Below, piece after piece: positions 17,276 through 26,642 of a stretch of DNA of 64,000 nt. The stretch is from Roseiarcus sp963765375 (lineage in GTDB: Bacteria; Pseudomonadota; Alphaproteobacteria; Rhizobiales; Beijerinckiaceae): the NCBI GenBank assembly GCA_963765375.1, contig CAVXVZ010000007.1, positions 124,001 through 188,000 of the forward strand, in the 5' to 3' direction. A model generated the notes under the pieces. The model did no database searches, was not told the DNA's origin, and saw only the letters and a program-made list of their open reading frames with translations. Made by a program: the position numbers and the translations under genes. The number at the start of each line of letters is the position of its first letter. The stretch's first letter is position 1.

Positions 17276-18771
17276 GCAAATACAAACATTGCTGCGCGGA
17301 TAGGGATCGGAGTCACTCGTTTAAGGACGATTTCGCGCTAGCGCACTACCGGCGCGGGGTTGCGCTCGAGACCCAGGGCCGGGACGAAGAGGCCATCGAA
17401 GCCTATCGCGTTGCGGCTGCAAGCGGTCGCGTGTCCGAGTCGATGAGCCGTCTCGGGCATCTCTATGCCAAGCGTGGTCTGAGCGGAGTTGCCAGCGAAG
17501 CGTATCGCGCAGCGGCGGCGAACGCAGGGGACGGTGTTCGGCGACTGGACCTGGTCAGGGCGTTGATGATCGAAGGCAAAGCCGCCGAAGCCGAGACGGA
17601 GGTGCGGCGCGCTGTCGAGTTCGATCCTCGGAGCGCTTACGGCTTCTGGCTTCTCGGCAGGATTCTAACGGAAACTGGCCGCTTCGCCGAGGCCCGTACG
17701 GCGCTGGAACGCGCGATAACGCTCGAACCCACGCTGGGCGGCGCCTACTACGACCTGGTTCGCATCAGCCCTGTTGACGCGGGCGACCGATCGCTTGTCA
17801 AGCGCATGCTCAGTATCGCGCCTACCCTGACGGGAGTCGATCAGCGAATACGTATGCATCTTGCGCTCGGAAAGGCGTTCGACGATCTGGGCGAATTCGC
17901 TCGGGCGATGGAACATTTCGAGGAGGCCAGCCGGATCAAAGAAAAGCTCGGCTCCTTCGATCGCGACGCGTTCGCGCGCAGGGTCGACGGGCTAGTCGAG
18001 CGCTTTACCCCCAAGTTCATTGCCGCCCACGTCGGTCAGGGCTCCCGTTCCGACCTTCCGATCATGATCGTCGGCATGCCGCGCTCAGGCACGACGCTGG
18101 TCGAACAAATTCTGTCAAGTCATGACAAGATTGTGGGTGGCGGAGAAATGCAGTTTTGGACGCAACGCGGTCCATTGTTCGATGCGGCGTCCGACGGGGC
18201 TTCGATCGCGGATACCCAGCGGCGAACAGCCGAGGACTGCTTGGCGACGCTTCGTTCGATTGCGCCCGGGGCCGCACGCGTTGTCGACAAAGACCCGTTC
18301 AACTTTCTTTGGGCGGGCGCGATCCACCTCGCCTTTCCGCGCGCCCTCATCATCCATTGCCGGCGCAATCCGGTCGACACCTGCCTCTCGGTGTTCTCGA
18401 CCTATTTCCGGTGGCGGGCGGATTTCGCGACCGGTCGTGAGGATCTTGTCTTCTATTACCGCCAATATCTGCGACTGATGGCCCATTGGCGGGTGACGCT
18501 TCCATCCGACCAACTCGTCGAAGTCGAGTATGAGGCGTTGGTCGCAAGCCCTGAGGCAGAAACTCGCCGCCTCATCGCGGCGACTGGGCTCGACTGGCAG
18601 CCGCGATGTTTGCGACCTCAGGACAATCAGCGGATCGTCAGGAGCGCGAGCCGATGGCAAGCGCGGCAGCCGATTTACAGCGCCGCTGTCGGACGGTGGA
18701 AGCGCTACGAACAGTGGGTCGGCGCGTTTCGGGAATTGGAGGACGGCGCCGAGCCCGTTTCTCTCGAGTAA
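17276..18771 (+). pseudogene. 3' fragment of TPR/sulfotransferase gene (SEC-C N-terminus cut off by IS)
   Basis: In frame with the 5' fragment, this part starts RKYKHCCADRDRSHSFKDDF, then TPR-like repeats (residues about 10-200: YRRGVALETQGRDEEAIEAY, AEARTALERAITLEPTLGGA), then a sulfotransferase domain with the PAPS-binding loop VGMPRSGTTLVEQIL and a 3'-phosphate block HCRRNPVDTCLSVF. Such Sulfotransfer_3 proteins transfer sulfate from PAPS to a carbohydrate or protein acceptor. The element cut it at the zinc motif. Translation from a start in the element's right end is possible (an open frame runs from 17128), so a shortened protein may still be made. Confidence 0.85.
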
Positions 18772-18810
18772 GAGGCCAATGCGGCGCTCCCGAGCATTCG
18801 CGGAAATAAA

Positions 18811-18835
18811 AAGGCCGCCGCCCGCAGGCGGCCTT
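18811..18835 (-). terminator. Rho-independent terminator for the PEP-CTERM gene
   Basis: A 9-bp perfect stem (aaggccgcc / ggcggcctt) with a 7-base loop is followed, on the minus strand, by a T-rich run (ttttta). It lies 28 bases after the stop codon of the PEP-CTERM gene and also 39 bases after the stop of the convergent sulfotransferase fragment. Confidence 0.75.
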
Positions 18836-18862
18836 CCATGTTTCGCAGGCTTGAGATTGCGA

Positions 18863-19618
18863 TCAGGCTGTGACTGCGGCTTTCGCGCTCCTCTTCGCGC
18901 GATAGGCGGCAAAGCCCAGCCCGCCAAAGCCCACGAGCATCATCGCCCAGGTCGATGGCTCGGGTACCGGCGGCAAGCCGATTTGAATGACCGCCAGGGT
19001 ACCTCCGAAAGTGCCGGAATGCTCATCAAAAACGCTCTCGGAGACGCCATTCTGATCGAGACCTTCCCAGCCAACGAACCCACCGGTAAAGTTCGTGGTC
19101 GGACTAAAGACCGCGAACACCGGGTCGCCATTGAACGTCCCGCCGGAAATTGTGGCGGTGAAGGTAACCTTGAAGTTGCCCACTGGTGAGCACAGCGCAG
19201 CGCCCACGACACATGCAGGGTTAGTATAGCCGGCGGGCGTGTTGCCCCATTCGTCGTCATAGTCGTAAGACGTCAGATTTCCCCCCGGCCCGGAGGTAGG
19301 ATAGTTGGCGAAGCCCGGGATGAAGCCCCAGACAATATCTGTCTGGCCAGCTGCGAAATCGGCTAGGGGCACCGTGGCGGTAACCCCGTTGTTCAGACCC
19401 TGATAGCCGGTAAGGACCATCTGGGCGTTGGTCAGCGTTCCGCCGCTGGTATTGAAGAAATCGAGCTCAGGCGTGTCGTAAAAGTCTTTGTCGTAGGCAC
19501 CCTGAATTGTCGCGACGACCGTCGCTTTGGCGGGTTGTACCGCTACTACCGATGCGAAAGCCCCTGCCGCAGCAAGCGCAGCGATGGACAGGTATTTTGT
19601 TGTGCTGGGCTTCAACAT
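18863..19618 (-). CDS. PEP-CTERM exported protein
   Basis: The start MLKPSTTKYLSIAALAAAGA is preceded by gggggact, so 19618 is used rather than 19633. A signal peptide (ending near VQPAKA) is followed by a beta-rich body of about 200 residues and the tail VPEPSTWAMMLVGFGGLGFA then AYRAKRSAK, a full PEP-CTERM with hydrophobic helix and basic stop. These proteins are exported and cleaved by an exosortase/XrtA, often linked to extracellular polysaccharide. The upstream flank is the left end of the IS427-type element, so its native promoter may have been affected. Confidence 0.88.
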   Translation of the reverse strand: MLKPSTTKYLSIAALAAAGAFASVVAVQPAKATVVATIQGAYDKDFYDTPELDFFNTSGGTLTNAQMVLTGYQGLNNGVTATVPLADFAAGQTDIVWGFIPGFANYPTSGPGGNLTSYDYDDEWGNTPAGYTNPACVVGAALCSPVGNFKVTFTATISGGTFNGDPVFAVFSPTTNFTGGFVGWEGLDQNGVSESVFDEHSGTFGGTLAVIQIGLPPVPEPSTWAMMLVGFGGLGFAAYRAKRSAKAAVTA

Positions 19619-19870
19619 GAAGTCCCCCTTCACGTCAGAGTGAACAGCTCAAAAGGCGAGCTAGTCACGTTAGTCTGGTCCGCATCATAAGAAAAGGGCA
19701 AAAATTAGGCGAACACTGTTGGCTTAGACAAAAACTAGGGCCTGTCTTCAGTTGAGGCGAGAACGGATTGGAATCGGACGCAGAACGTTTTGTGTTTCGG
19801 ATGCGCGGGGAATTCCCGAAATCAGCAAATGTCTGACTCGTGAGTGGTCGGCCCGAGGAGGGGCTGACCG

Positions 19871-20622
19871 ATGCGACGATATGCACTGCGCGACGACCAG
19901 TGGGATCGGATCAAAGACATTCTGCCGGGTCGTGAAGGCCATGTGGGCGGCACGGCGGCGAACAATCGCCTGTTCGTCGAAGCCGTTCTCTTCAGGTTTC
20001 GCGCCGGCATTCCTTGGCGCGATCTGCCCGAGCGCTTTGGCGACTGGAAGATCGTCTATCAGCGCTTCAACCGATGGGCCAAGAGCGGCGTTTTCGAGCG
20101 GGTTTTCAGGCTTTTGGCCAGCGACCACGACAACGAGTACATGATGATTGACGCCACTATCGTGCGCGCTCACCAGCATAGCGCCGGCGCCCAAAAAAAG
20201 ACGGCGCGCAAGCCATCGGCCGATCCCGCGGCGGATTGACCACCAAAATTCACGCGCTCGTCGATGCCCTCGGCAATCCTGTCGAGGTGATGCTCAGCCC
20301 GGGCCAAGATCACGATCTGACTTGCGCCGAGCCTCTCATCGAAGCCGTCGATCCCGGCGCTTTGATCGCCGACAAGGCGTTCGACGCCGACGCCTTCATC
20401 GCCGCCCTCAATGATCGAGCGATCGCCCCCGTCATCCCATCAAAATCCAACCGAAAAACCCCGCGCCCGTGCGACTTCGCCCTCTACTGCGAACGCAATC
20501 TCATTGAGCGTTTCTTCAATAAGCTCAAGCATTTCCGGGCTATCGCCACGCGTTACGACAAGCTCGCAAAGATCTTCCTCGCCGGCGTTCACCTCGCCTG
20601 CGCTGCCATCCTCCTCAACTGA
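19871..20622 (+). CDS. IS427-type transposase (two frames joined by -1 frameshift)
   Basis: The first frame (19871-20239, 122 residues) starts MRRYALRDDQWDRIKDILPG and contains the first DDE Asp (MMIDATIVRAHQHSAGAQKK). The second frame, after the slip, reads DGAQAIGRSRGGLTTKIHAL and continues to ERNLIERFFNKLKHFRAIAT with the final Glu, ending ILLN at 20622. The slippery heptamer A AAA AAG at 20194-20200 sits in the right phase for -1 slippage. The fused protein would be about 250 residues, a normal size for this subgroup. Confidence 0.9.
20194..20200 (+). promoter_or_regulatory. programmed -1 ribosomal frameshift site (A AAA AAG)
   Basis: The heptamer is in phase with the first transposase frame (codons AAA at 20195-20197 and AAG at 20198-20200). 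Slipping back one base changes KTAR into KDGAQAIGRS, matching the conserved DDE transposase continuation. This is the known expression mechanism of many IS5-family elements. Confidence 0.85.
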
Positions 20623-20837
20623 AGACAGGCCCTAGATGACGCCAAGTTTTTCCTAAGAATCTTGCGTCAGCTGTGACCAGGGACAGTCGGAATATTGGCG
20701 TCTACAAAACGAGGTCCTCCTGAGAGCTGAGGAAGGCACCGGCGGGCTCGGGTTTCGCCGTAGCCTAAACCGCGCCTAGCGGCCGGAGTGCAGGCTGAAC
20801 TCGCGCGGACGATCACGCAGTTCCGAGGGTATGCCGC

Positions 20838-21038
20838 ATGGCCCGCGCTGCCCCGAATCTCAGCGTGCGCGAACTTGCCGAAAAGCGAAGGTTTCGCCTT
20901 CTACGATTAGGCGATTAGCGGTGGCGATTTAAGGGAGAGCACGGTCGACGCCATCCGCGCCACCCTCGAGGCCGAACGGCGACGAGCGGGACGCCAAGCT
21001 GCGGAGCCGCGGTCCGCCATCAGCAATGTCCGCTCTAC
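20838..21038 (+). pseudogene. XRE-type helix-turn-helix gene remnant, truncated by group II intron
   Basis: Three frames in order give NLSVRELAEK, then KAKVSPSTIRRLAVA, then GDLRESTVDAIRATLEAE. Together they match the usual order of an XRE-type HTH protein (helix 2, recognition helix, then the STVxAIRxxLE block). Two small indels break it. The remainder is cut off where the group II intron begins at about 21041. The region 20636-20837 upstream holds no gene that I can see. Confidence 0.45.
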
Positions 21039-21040
21039 GT

Positions 21041-21790
21041 GTGCGCCGTGAGAAGGCGGCGCTTTCCAGTGGGTGCAAGTCCCGCCCGGCCAAACGCTCC
21101 AGCCGGAAGCAACCGGAGCAGTCATGGAGGTAACGAAATGGCTGAAGCCTTCGGTGTAGCTGGTCACGTATAGGTGACGGCGCGAGTGTGCGGGCCGCAA
21201 CGCGAGTGAACGCTGAGCAATCCTCGAAAAGGACGATGTGCAGGCCGACCCGACAACGTTATCGGGGAAGGCTGATACGGCAGGGCGAGATGAGCGACGA
21301 CGACGCCCAGCCGCTGCACCGGGGTAGTGGCGGCAGCACGTACACAAGGAAAGCGCACGCAACACGGGAAGCCCCAAAGCGTGGTTAGGTCAGCGATGAC
21401 ACGATCAACCGGACGCCCGTGAGGGACAGGCCGGGCGCTCTGGGGTGGCGGAGAGGTTCGTAGTACCGCGGAAACCGGGTAACTCTGGTGGAGGGAAGGG
21501 ACCTCAGTTCAAGACAGATGCAGAACGTAGCGAAGGACATGGAGATTGGGAAACCTATCAACTCCGCATGATGTTCAGAAGCTGCCGATGGCGTCGCACG
21601 CGAAAGACGGCGTGAGGTCTTGTCCGAGAGCCGGATGCGGGAAATCTGCATGTCCGGTTCGATGAGCGGGGTGTGGAAACGGAGCTACGGTCGAGCCACT
21701 AAGGCACCGCCAGACGAAAGGGGCGGAAACAGACATGCTCGGCCTAACGTCACCGCGCCACACTTCAACTCTACCGAGACCGGCGAGGCT
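21041..21790 (+). mobile_element. group II intron remnant with reverse transcriptase deleted
   Basis: The 5' end is of the gtgcgcc type and is followed by ccagtgggtgcaagtcccgc, the start of domain I in bacterial group II introns. The maturase/RT start is recognisable at 21518 (MQNVAKDMEIGKPINS), but a frameshift follows within 20 codons and nearly the whole enzyme (normally about 400 or more residues) is missing; the sequence jumps to the catalytic domain V at 21628. About 60-130 bases of 3' region follow; the exact 3' splice point is not fixed. The remnant could still splice in trans if a related maturase is present elsewhere (inference). Confidence 0.75.
21628..21660 (+). ncRNA. group II intron domain V hairpin
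   Basis: A 33-nt hairpin begins gagccgga and closes with tccggttc. The AGC catalytic triad is in the 5' stem and a gaaa tetraloop caps it, as in functional domain V. Domain VI-like sequence with a gagcgggg stem follows directly. Confidence 0.8.
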
Positions 21791-21822
21791 GATTGGGTTT
21801 TGACCCTGGGGCGGCTTGTCGG

Positions 21823-22287
21823 CTACTTCGCGGCCGCTCCCGGCGCGCCTGCAGCGTAGCCGTTGCGGGTCGTGATCTGACCGCCCGCTTCCGAGAACAT
21901 CTTGTCATCGTCGCCAAGCTGCACCGTCGGCATGCATTGGGGGTTGCAGGCGTACGAGATCCTGGAGCTCCCGTTCTGCAGGACCAGCACGGTCTTCGCG
22001 GGCAGGACGCGGACCTGCTTTTCCTCGATGATCGATCCTCCGGCGTCGATGGCGATCAGGTTCGTCTGCCCGAAGCCCTTGCCGGTAATGACCATCGCAT
22101 TGTTATTCTTGAGCATGGTCACGTCCGCGATCATCGGGTTGCCGATGATGAGGGTCGTCGCTCCGGCCGGCAGCTTGGCGATTTTGGCCTGGTCGAGCGT
22201 AACCGCAATCAGGTCCGTCTCAGCGCGGGACGGGGACGGGCCGAAGGCGAGAACGAACGCGGCAGCGAGCCAAAGTCGCGACGGCAT
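21823..22287 (-). CDS. exported pilus-assembly (CpaC N-terminal type) domain protein
   Basis: The 154-residue protein has a signal peptide (MPSRLWLAAAFVLAFG, cleaved near SRA), then a block AGATTLIIGNPMIADVTMLK and TGKGFGQTNLIAIDAGGSII, which matches the N-terminal domain of secretin-type pilus assembly proteins (T2SS/T3SS pil_N). Full-length CpaC has a secretin domain; this protein stops before it, so it is a stand-alone N-domain, a form known in Rhizobiales. Two C-terminal cysteines (YACNPQCMP) may form a disulfide. It lies beside the intron remnant; the neighbouring gene edd is on the same strand. Confidence 0.8.
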   Translation of the reverse strand: MPSRLWLAAAFVLAFGPSPSRAETDLIAVTLDQAKIAKLPAGATTLIIGNPMIADVTMLKNNNAMVITGKGFGQTNLIAIDAGGSIIEEKQVRVLPAKTVLVLQNGSSRISYACNPQCMPTVQLGDDDKMFSEAGGQITTRNGYAAGAPGAAAK

Positions 22288-22362
22288 GAGAACCCTCTCT
22301 CGTCCGGAGATCAGGGTTCATTTCGCTCGACAAAGATGAAAGAAGCCTCAACGTACGCTGCG

Positions 22363-24189
22363 TCAGATCGCCGGGAAAATCGCCGCTCCCTCATCCGCCG
22401 AGCCGACCGCGCCGCGAAAGACAGAGAACAATTCGCGCCCCACGCCGACATGGGAGGCGGAAAGGTCGACTTCGGCATGCGGCCTCCTGGCCCAGACGTC
22501 GTCGGCGACCATAACGTCGAGCCGTCCCGCCGGCGCATCGAGGCGGATGACGTCGCCGTTCCGGATCTTGCCGATCGCCCCGCCCGCCGCTGCTTCCGGC
22601 GTGACATGGATGGCTGAGGGCACCTTGCCCGAAGCGCCCGAAAGGCGCCCATCGGTGACCAGCGCCACCCGGTGGCCACGATCCTGCAGCACACCGAGCG
22701 GAGGCATCAACTTGTGCAGTTCCGGCATGCCGATCGCCTTCGGTCCCTGAAAGCGCACCACGGCGACGAAGTCGCGGTCGAGCTCACCGGCGCGGAACGC
22801 CGCGTGCAGCTCCTCCTGGCTGTGGAACACCCGCGCCGGCGCCTCGATCGTATGCCGCTCGGGAGCGACGGCCGAGGTTTTGATGACCGCCCTTCCGAGC
22901 GGTCCGTCAAGCACCCGCAATCCCCCGGTCGGCTGGAACGGGTCGCCCGCTCCGCGCAGCACGGTTCGGTCGCCGGACTGAGCAGGCGCAGGCGTCCAGG
23001 CGACGGCGCCTTCGGCGTCGAGATGCGGCTCAACCGCATAATCGCCAAGCTCGCCCCAAACGGTCTGCGCATCGCCGTGCACGAGCCCGGCTCCGAGAAG
23101 CTCGCGGATCATGAAGCCCATGCCGCCGGCGGCGTGGAAATGATTAACGTCGGCCTTGCCGTTCGGGTAGATGCGCGTGAGCAGGGGCGTGACTTCGGCG
23201 AGATCGGCGAAATCCTCCCACCGCAGGGCGATGCCCGCCGCGGCGGCCATCGCCACCAGGTGGATGGTAAGATTGGTCGAGCCCCCGGTCGCGTGCAGCC
23301 CGACGACGCCGTTGACGATCGCGCGTTCGTCGATGATGCGCCCGATCGGCGCGAACTGATTGCCGAGCGCGGTAATCGCCAGCGCCCGCTTGACGCCAAG
23401 CATGGTGAGCGCATCGCGCAGCGGCGTGTTGGGATTGATGAAGGACGCCCCCGGCAAATGCAGGCCCATGATCTCCATCAGCATCTGGTTGGTGTTGGCG
23501 GTGCCGTAGAAAGTGCAGGTGCCGGGCGCGTGATAGGCCTCGGCCTCCGCCTTGAGCAAGTCGGCGCGGGTCGCCTTCCCTTCGGCGAAGAGCTGACGGA
23601 CTTTCGATTTCTCGTCGTTGCCGAGGCCCGAGGGCATCGGTCCCGCGGGCAGGAACACCGCCGGCAAATGGCCGAAGGAAAGGGCGCCGATCAAGAGACC
23701 CGGCACGATCTTGTCGCAGATGCCGAGATAGACCGCAGCGTCGAACATGTCGTGCGAAAGGGCGACCGCGGTCGAGAGCGCAATGACATCGCGCGAGAAC
23801 AGGGAAAGCTCCATTCCCTTCTCGCCCTGGGTCACCCCGTCGCACATCGCCGGAACGCCGCCAGCGACCTGCGCCGTGCCGCCCGCGGCGCGCGCCGCCT
23901 CCTTGATGAGATCGGGAAAGCGGGCATAGGGCTGATGGGCCGAGAGCATGTCATTATAGGCGGTGACGATCGCAAGATTGGGCCCACCGCCCTCGCGCAA
24001 CGCCTCCTTGTCGTCCGCCGCGCAGGCGGCAAAGCCGTGGGCGAAATTGGCGCAGCCGAGGCGTTTGCGGGCCGGCTTGTTGGCGGCGGCAGCGTCGATC
24101 CGCGCGAGGTAAGCCTGGCGCGACGGGCGGCTGCGCTGGGCGATGCGTTCGGTCACCTCGCCGATGCGTGCATTGAGCTTTGTCGTCAT
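22363..24189 (-). CDS. edd: 6-phosphogluconate dehydratase
   Basis: The 608-residue protein begins MTTKLNARIGEVTERIAQRS, and has the IlvD/Edd features: iron-sulfur cluster cysteines in CDGVTQG and ICDKIVPG, NPNTPLRDALTMLG, and VTDGRLSGASGKVPSAIHVT at the C-terminus. It converts 6-phosphogluconate to 2-keto-3-deoxy-6-phosphogluconate, the first step of the Entner-Doudoroff route. The neighbouring eda aldolase is not in the window. The start at 24189 follows a suitable spacing, whereas the longer 24228 start adds unconserved residues. Confidence 0.95.
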   Translation of the reverse strand: MTTKLNARIGEVTERIAQRSRPSRQAYLARIDAAAANKPARKRLGCANFAHGFAACAADDKEALREGGGPNLAIVTAYNDMLSAHQPYARFPDLIKEAARAAGGTAQVAGGVPAMCDGVTQGEKGMELSLFSRDVIALSTAVALSHDMFDAAVYLGICDKIVPGLLIGALSFGHLPAVFLPAGPMPSGLGNDEKSKVRQLFAEGKATRADLLKAEAEAYHAPGTCTFYGTANTNQMLMEIMGLHLPGASFINPNTPLRDALTMLGVKRALAITALGNQFAPIGRIIDERAIVNGVVGLHATGGSTNLTIHLVAMAAAAGIALRWEDFADLAEVTPLLTRIYPNGKADVNHFHAAGGMGFMIRELLGAGLVHGDAQTVWGELGDYAVEPHLDAEGAVAWTPAPAQSGDRTVLRGAGDPFQPTGGLRVLDGPLGRAVIKTSAVAPERHTIEAPARVFHSQEELHAAFRAGELDRDFVAVVRFQGPKAIGMPELHKLMPPLGVLQDRGHRVALVTDGRLSGASGKVPSAIHVTPEAAAGGAIGKIRNGDVIRLDAPAGRLDVMVADDVWARRPHAEVDLSASHVGVGRELFSVFRGAVGSADEGAAIFPAI

Positions 24190-24313
24190 GCGCGTATCGC
24201 TCCTCGATCCGCTTACGTGGGCTGTCAACCCTCTTCTAGCGCAAAGACAGGCAATAAAAAGGGCGGCGCGCTCAGACGCCCATATCCCGGCGCCGGCGGC
24301 TCCACGCTCGGCG

Positions 24314-25315
24314 TCAAAAGCCTCCCAGGTCGTGGACCATCTTGGTGAAGCGCCGGCGCTCGTCGAGCGTCAGAGCGGCAGTGGCGACGTCGAGGTCCTG
24401 ATCCTGAAGTCCCGCAGCTTTCGCGAAGCTGTTCCACGCCGCCGCCTTGGCGAGGTCGCGGGGCAGCGCGCGGCCGCTGGCATAAAGATGAGCGATGCGG
24501 TTCTGGGCGATCGGATTGCCTCGGGCGGCGGCGACAAGAAGGATCTTGGCGGCGCCGGATTCATCCCTCGCTATGCCGTCACCGTTGAACAGCATGATGG
24601 CGTATTCGACCTGACCAGCGATAATTCCTCCGTCGGCTGCCCGCTTGAGCCAGTGCGCCGCCTCGACGATGTCTTGCGGCACGCCTTTGCCCTCGCGCAG
24701 CATCACGCCGTAGGAATAGGCGGCGTTGTCGTCGCCCGCGTTCGCCGCGCGGAGGAAAAATTGCGCCGCCTTGGCGTAGTTCGGCGTCTTTCCGGCCACG
24801 CCGTTGAGTTCCATGATCCCAAGATTGTAGAGCGCGCCTGAATGGTTCTTGGCCGCCGCCCGCTCGAACTGCGCCTGGGCTGCGACCGGATCCTTCGCCA
24901 CCCCCTTGGCGCCTTGAAGCAGCAGCACTCCGAGTTCATAGGCGGCTTGAGGGTCGCCGAGATTGCTGGCGAGGCCGTACCAGCGGGAAGCCTCGCGATC
25001 GTCGACCACGACCGCGGCGCCGTCGTGGTAGATTTCGCCGATCAGCGTCATCGCCGCCGCGTCCTTGGGATTGGCGTCGAGGCGCTTTTCAGCCTCGAGC
25101 AGGGCGTAGAGGAAATTGCCGCGCTGATAGGCGCCGAAGGCCAAATCCGGCGCCACTCCATCCGCCCGCGGCGGCAGCGCAGGAGGCAATGAGGGGCGCG
25201 AGTCAACGCCAGCACGCGTGGCGAACGGAGACGCGACGCTTGGCGCCTGCGTCTGGGCGAAAACAGCCCCGGCGGGGCTGAGGGTCAAAACCACAGCGAG
25301 CGCGAACCGCGTCAT
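24314..25315 (-). CDS. exported SEL1-repeat protein
   Basis: The 333-residue protein starts MTRFALAVVLTLSPAGAVFA, a signal peptide. About seven SEL1/TPR-like repeats follow (for example KNHSGALYNLGIMELNGVAG and NAAYSYGVMLREGKGVPQDI). Such proteins act as adaptors in the periplasm. Its start overlaps the stop of the thiE-like gene by four bases (ATGA at 25312-25315), so the two are translationally coupled although their functions look unrelated. Confidence 0.85.
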   Translation of the reverse strand: MTRFALAVVLTLSPAGAVFAQTQAPSVASPFATRAGVDSRPSLPPALPPRADGVAPDLAFGAYQRGNFLYALLEAEKRLDANPKDAAAMTLIGEIYHDGAAVVVDDREASRWYGLASNLGDPQAAYELGVLLLQGAKGVAKDPVAAQAQFERAAAKNHSGALYNLGIMELNGVAGKTPNYAKAAQFFLRAANAGDDNAAYSYGVMLREGKGVPQDIVEAAHWLKRAADGGIIAGQVEYAIMLFNGDGIARDESGAAKILLVAAARGNPIAQNRIAHLYASGRALPRDLAKAAAWNSFAKAAGLQDQDLDVATAALTLDERRRFTKMVHDLGGF

Positions 25316-25971
25316 GGGACCCTCGCGCCGACGTGGGCGAGCAGCGCCTGAGCCTCGCGCGCGGCCTCGGATGGCGAGGGGCGCCCCCAGATCGCGTCGC
25401 CAAGCGCGACAAAATCGGCGCCGGCGTCGGCCAGCGCGCCTGCGGCGGCGATCGTGCGGGCATAGGCGACACACGGCGTTTCGAAGATTTCGGCCCACCA
25501 GCCGACACGTTCGGCCAGTGACTGCAACTCCATCGTTGGCGCGCCGCGGTGCGGCTCCCCGAACATCACGTAATCCGCCCCCGCCTCGCCCGCAATCATC
25601 GCTTCATCGCGCGTGCGCAGAAATCCCGACCCGACAATCCGCTCCGGTTTCAGGCTCTCGACCGCCGCCGCCAGATCCGCGCCAGCGCCGTTGACATGAA
25701 CCCCGTCTGCGCCAAGTCGAGCAGCCAACCGGCCGTCGTTCTCAATCAGGAGCGCACAGTCGGCAGCTATGGCGGCTCGAAGGACTGGCGCCACGATGGC
25801 CTTCGCGTCGGGCTGCGCACCGGGCGCGAACCGGACGAGCGCACACGCGATCGCCGCCGTCTCGACGACCTCGACGAAGACCTTGGCGAAGGCGTCGGCG
25901 TCAGCGGCCGACAGGAGCGGGGTGATGAGATAGAGCCAGCAGCCCGGGGAGTTTCGAGATGTCAAAAGCAT
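25312..25971 (-). CDS. thiamine-phosphate synthase-like protein
   Basis: The 219-residue TIM-barrel protein has LYLITPLL at strand 1, ARLGADGVHVNGAGAD (the ThiE (G/A)DGVHLG-like block) and MFGEPHRGAP. Compared with authentic ThiE, the pyrophosphate-binding SxH(T/S) block is altered (VGSGFLRTRDEA in place of the usual VSTHT), as in the alphaproteobacterial ThiE-like paralogues. It might make thiamine phosphate or a related reaction; I would not assign thiE with certainty. Confidence 0.75.
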   Translation of the reverse strand: MLLTSRNSPGCWLYLITPLLSAADADAFAKVFVEVVETAAIACALVRFAPGAQPDAKAIVAPVLRAAIAADCALLIENDGRLAARLGADGVHVNGAGADLAAAVESLKPERIVGSGFLRTRDEAMIAGEAGADYVMFGEPHRGAPTMELQSLAERVGWWAEIFETPCVAYARTIAAAGALADAGADFVALGDAIWGRPSPSEAAREAQALLAHVGARVP

Positions 25972-26111
25972 GAGCGGAGAATTGGGTCGGACGCTGAGAT
26001 ATCGCCGACCAATGCGGCCAAATGGGGGTCAAGACAAGGCTGGCGCGCGGGGTCATCCGCATGAGCTTCGTAAGACCAGAAGCCGGTTCACGAATCGGGT
26101 CTATCGGCCGG

Positions 26112-26642
26112 TCAGTTCGAAAACGCCGCGCGAAGCCGCTCGACCTGAGAGGCGACCTCCGAGCGCGTCATCACCGGCTCGGGCGAAAGGGCGACGACGA
26201 GGCCTTGATCAAGATGGATAACGCGCTCCTGAATGCGGAGCGACCGCTTGCTCAGGCTGCGCAAGGCCGGCGGCAATTGTTCGAAGACCTCGGGCGCACA
26301 ACCATATTCCTGACGGGAAAGCTTGACGCGGACACGCTCGGCCTGGGCTTGGCTCGAGGTCAATTCGCCTTCATTGACTGCGCGCTGGAGCAGCAGCCAC
26401 GAGGCGACTTGCATGAGACGAGTGGTCAGACGCATGCTTTCGGTCGAATAGGCGAGCGCGGCCGGGCGGGACAGGAGGCGCGATTCCGTTCGTCCCGGGC
26501 CGTCGAGATAGGACGCAGCCTCCTCGACGAGCGTCATCCCTTCGCGAAATAGATCCTTGAACGCGCCGGATACCGCTAGACGGTGGATAAACGAAGCGGG
26601 GGCGGCGAAATTACGCGTCGGCCCTTGGAACTGACGACCCAT
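26112..26642 (-). CDS. rcdA: DUF1465 / RcdA-family adaptor protein
   Basis: The 176-residue protein is an all-helical DUF1465 member: FREGMTLVEEAASYLDGPGR, YSTESMRLTTRLMQVASWLL and RAVNEGELTSSQAQAERVRV. In Caulobacter, RcdA delivers CtrA to ClpXP in the cell-cycle-regulated degradation hierarchy. The Caulobacter role is known; its role in this organism is inferred from family membership. It is a monocistronic minus-strand gene. The 270 bases upstream of it hold the terminator of the mnmA operon. Confidence 0.85.
   Translation of the reverse strand: MGRQFQGPTRNFAAPASFIHRLAVSGAFKDLFREGMTLVEEAASYLDGPGRTESRLLSRPAALAYSTESMRLTTRLMQVASWLLLQRAVNEGELTSSQAQAERVRVKLSRQEYGCAPEVFEQLPPALRSLSKRSLRIQERVIHLDQGLVVALSPEPVMTRSEVASQVERLRAAFSN

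Larger units (their letters stand above)
19739..20631 (+). mobile_element. IS5-family (IS427-type) insertion sequence, CTAG target
   Basis: The 893-bp element has perfect terminal inverted repeats (ggcctgtcttcagttgagg and its complement) and is flanked by CTAG on each side (19735-19738 and 20632-20635). It encodes one transposase read with a programmed frameshift. The IS427 subgroup targets CTAG and duplicates TA or CTAG; which of the two cannot be resolved because the sequence is palindromic. Confidence 0.9.

Noticed and set aside
22672..24348. 558-residue frame on the plus strand
   Set aside because: Antisense shadow of edd.
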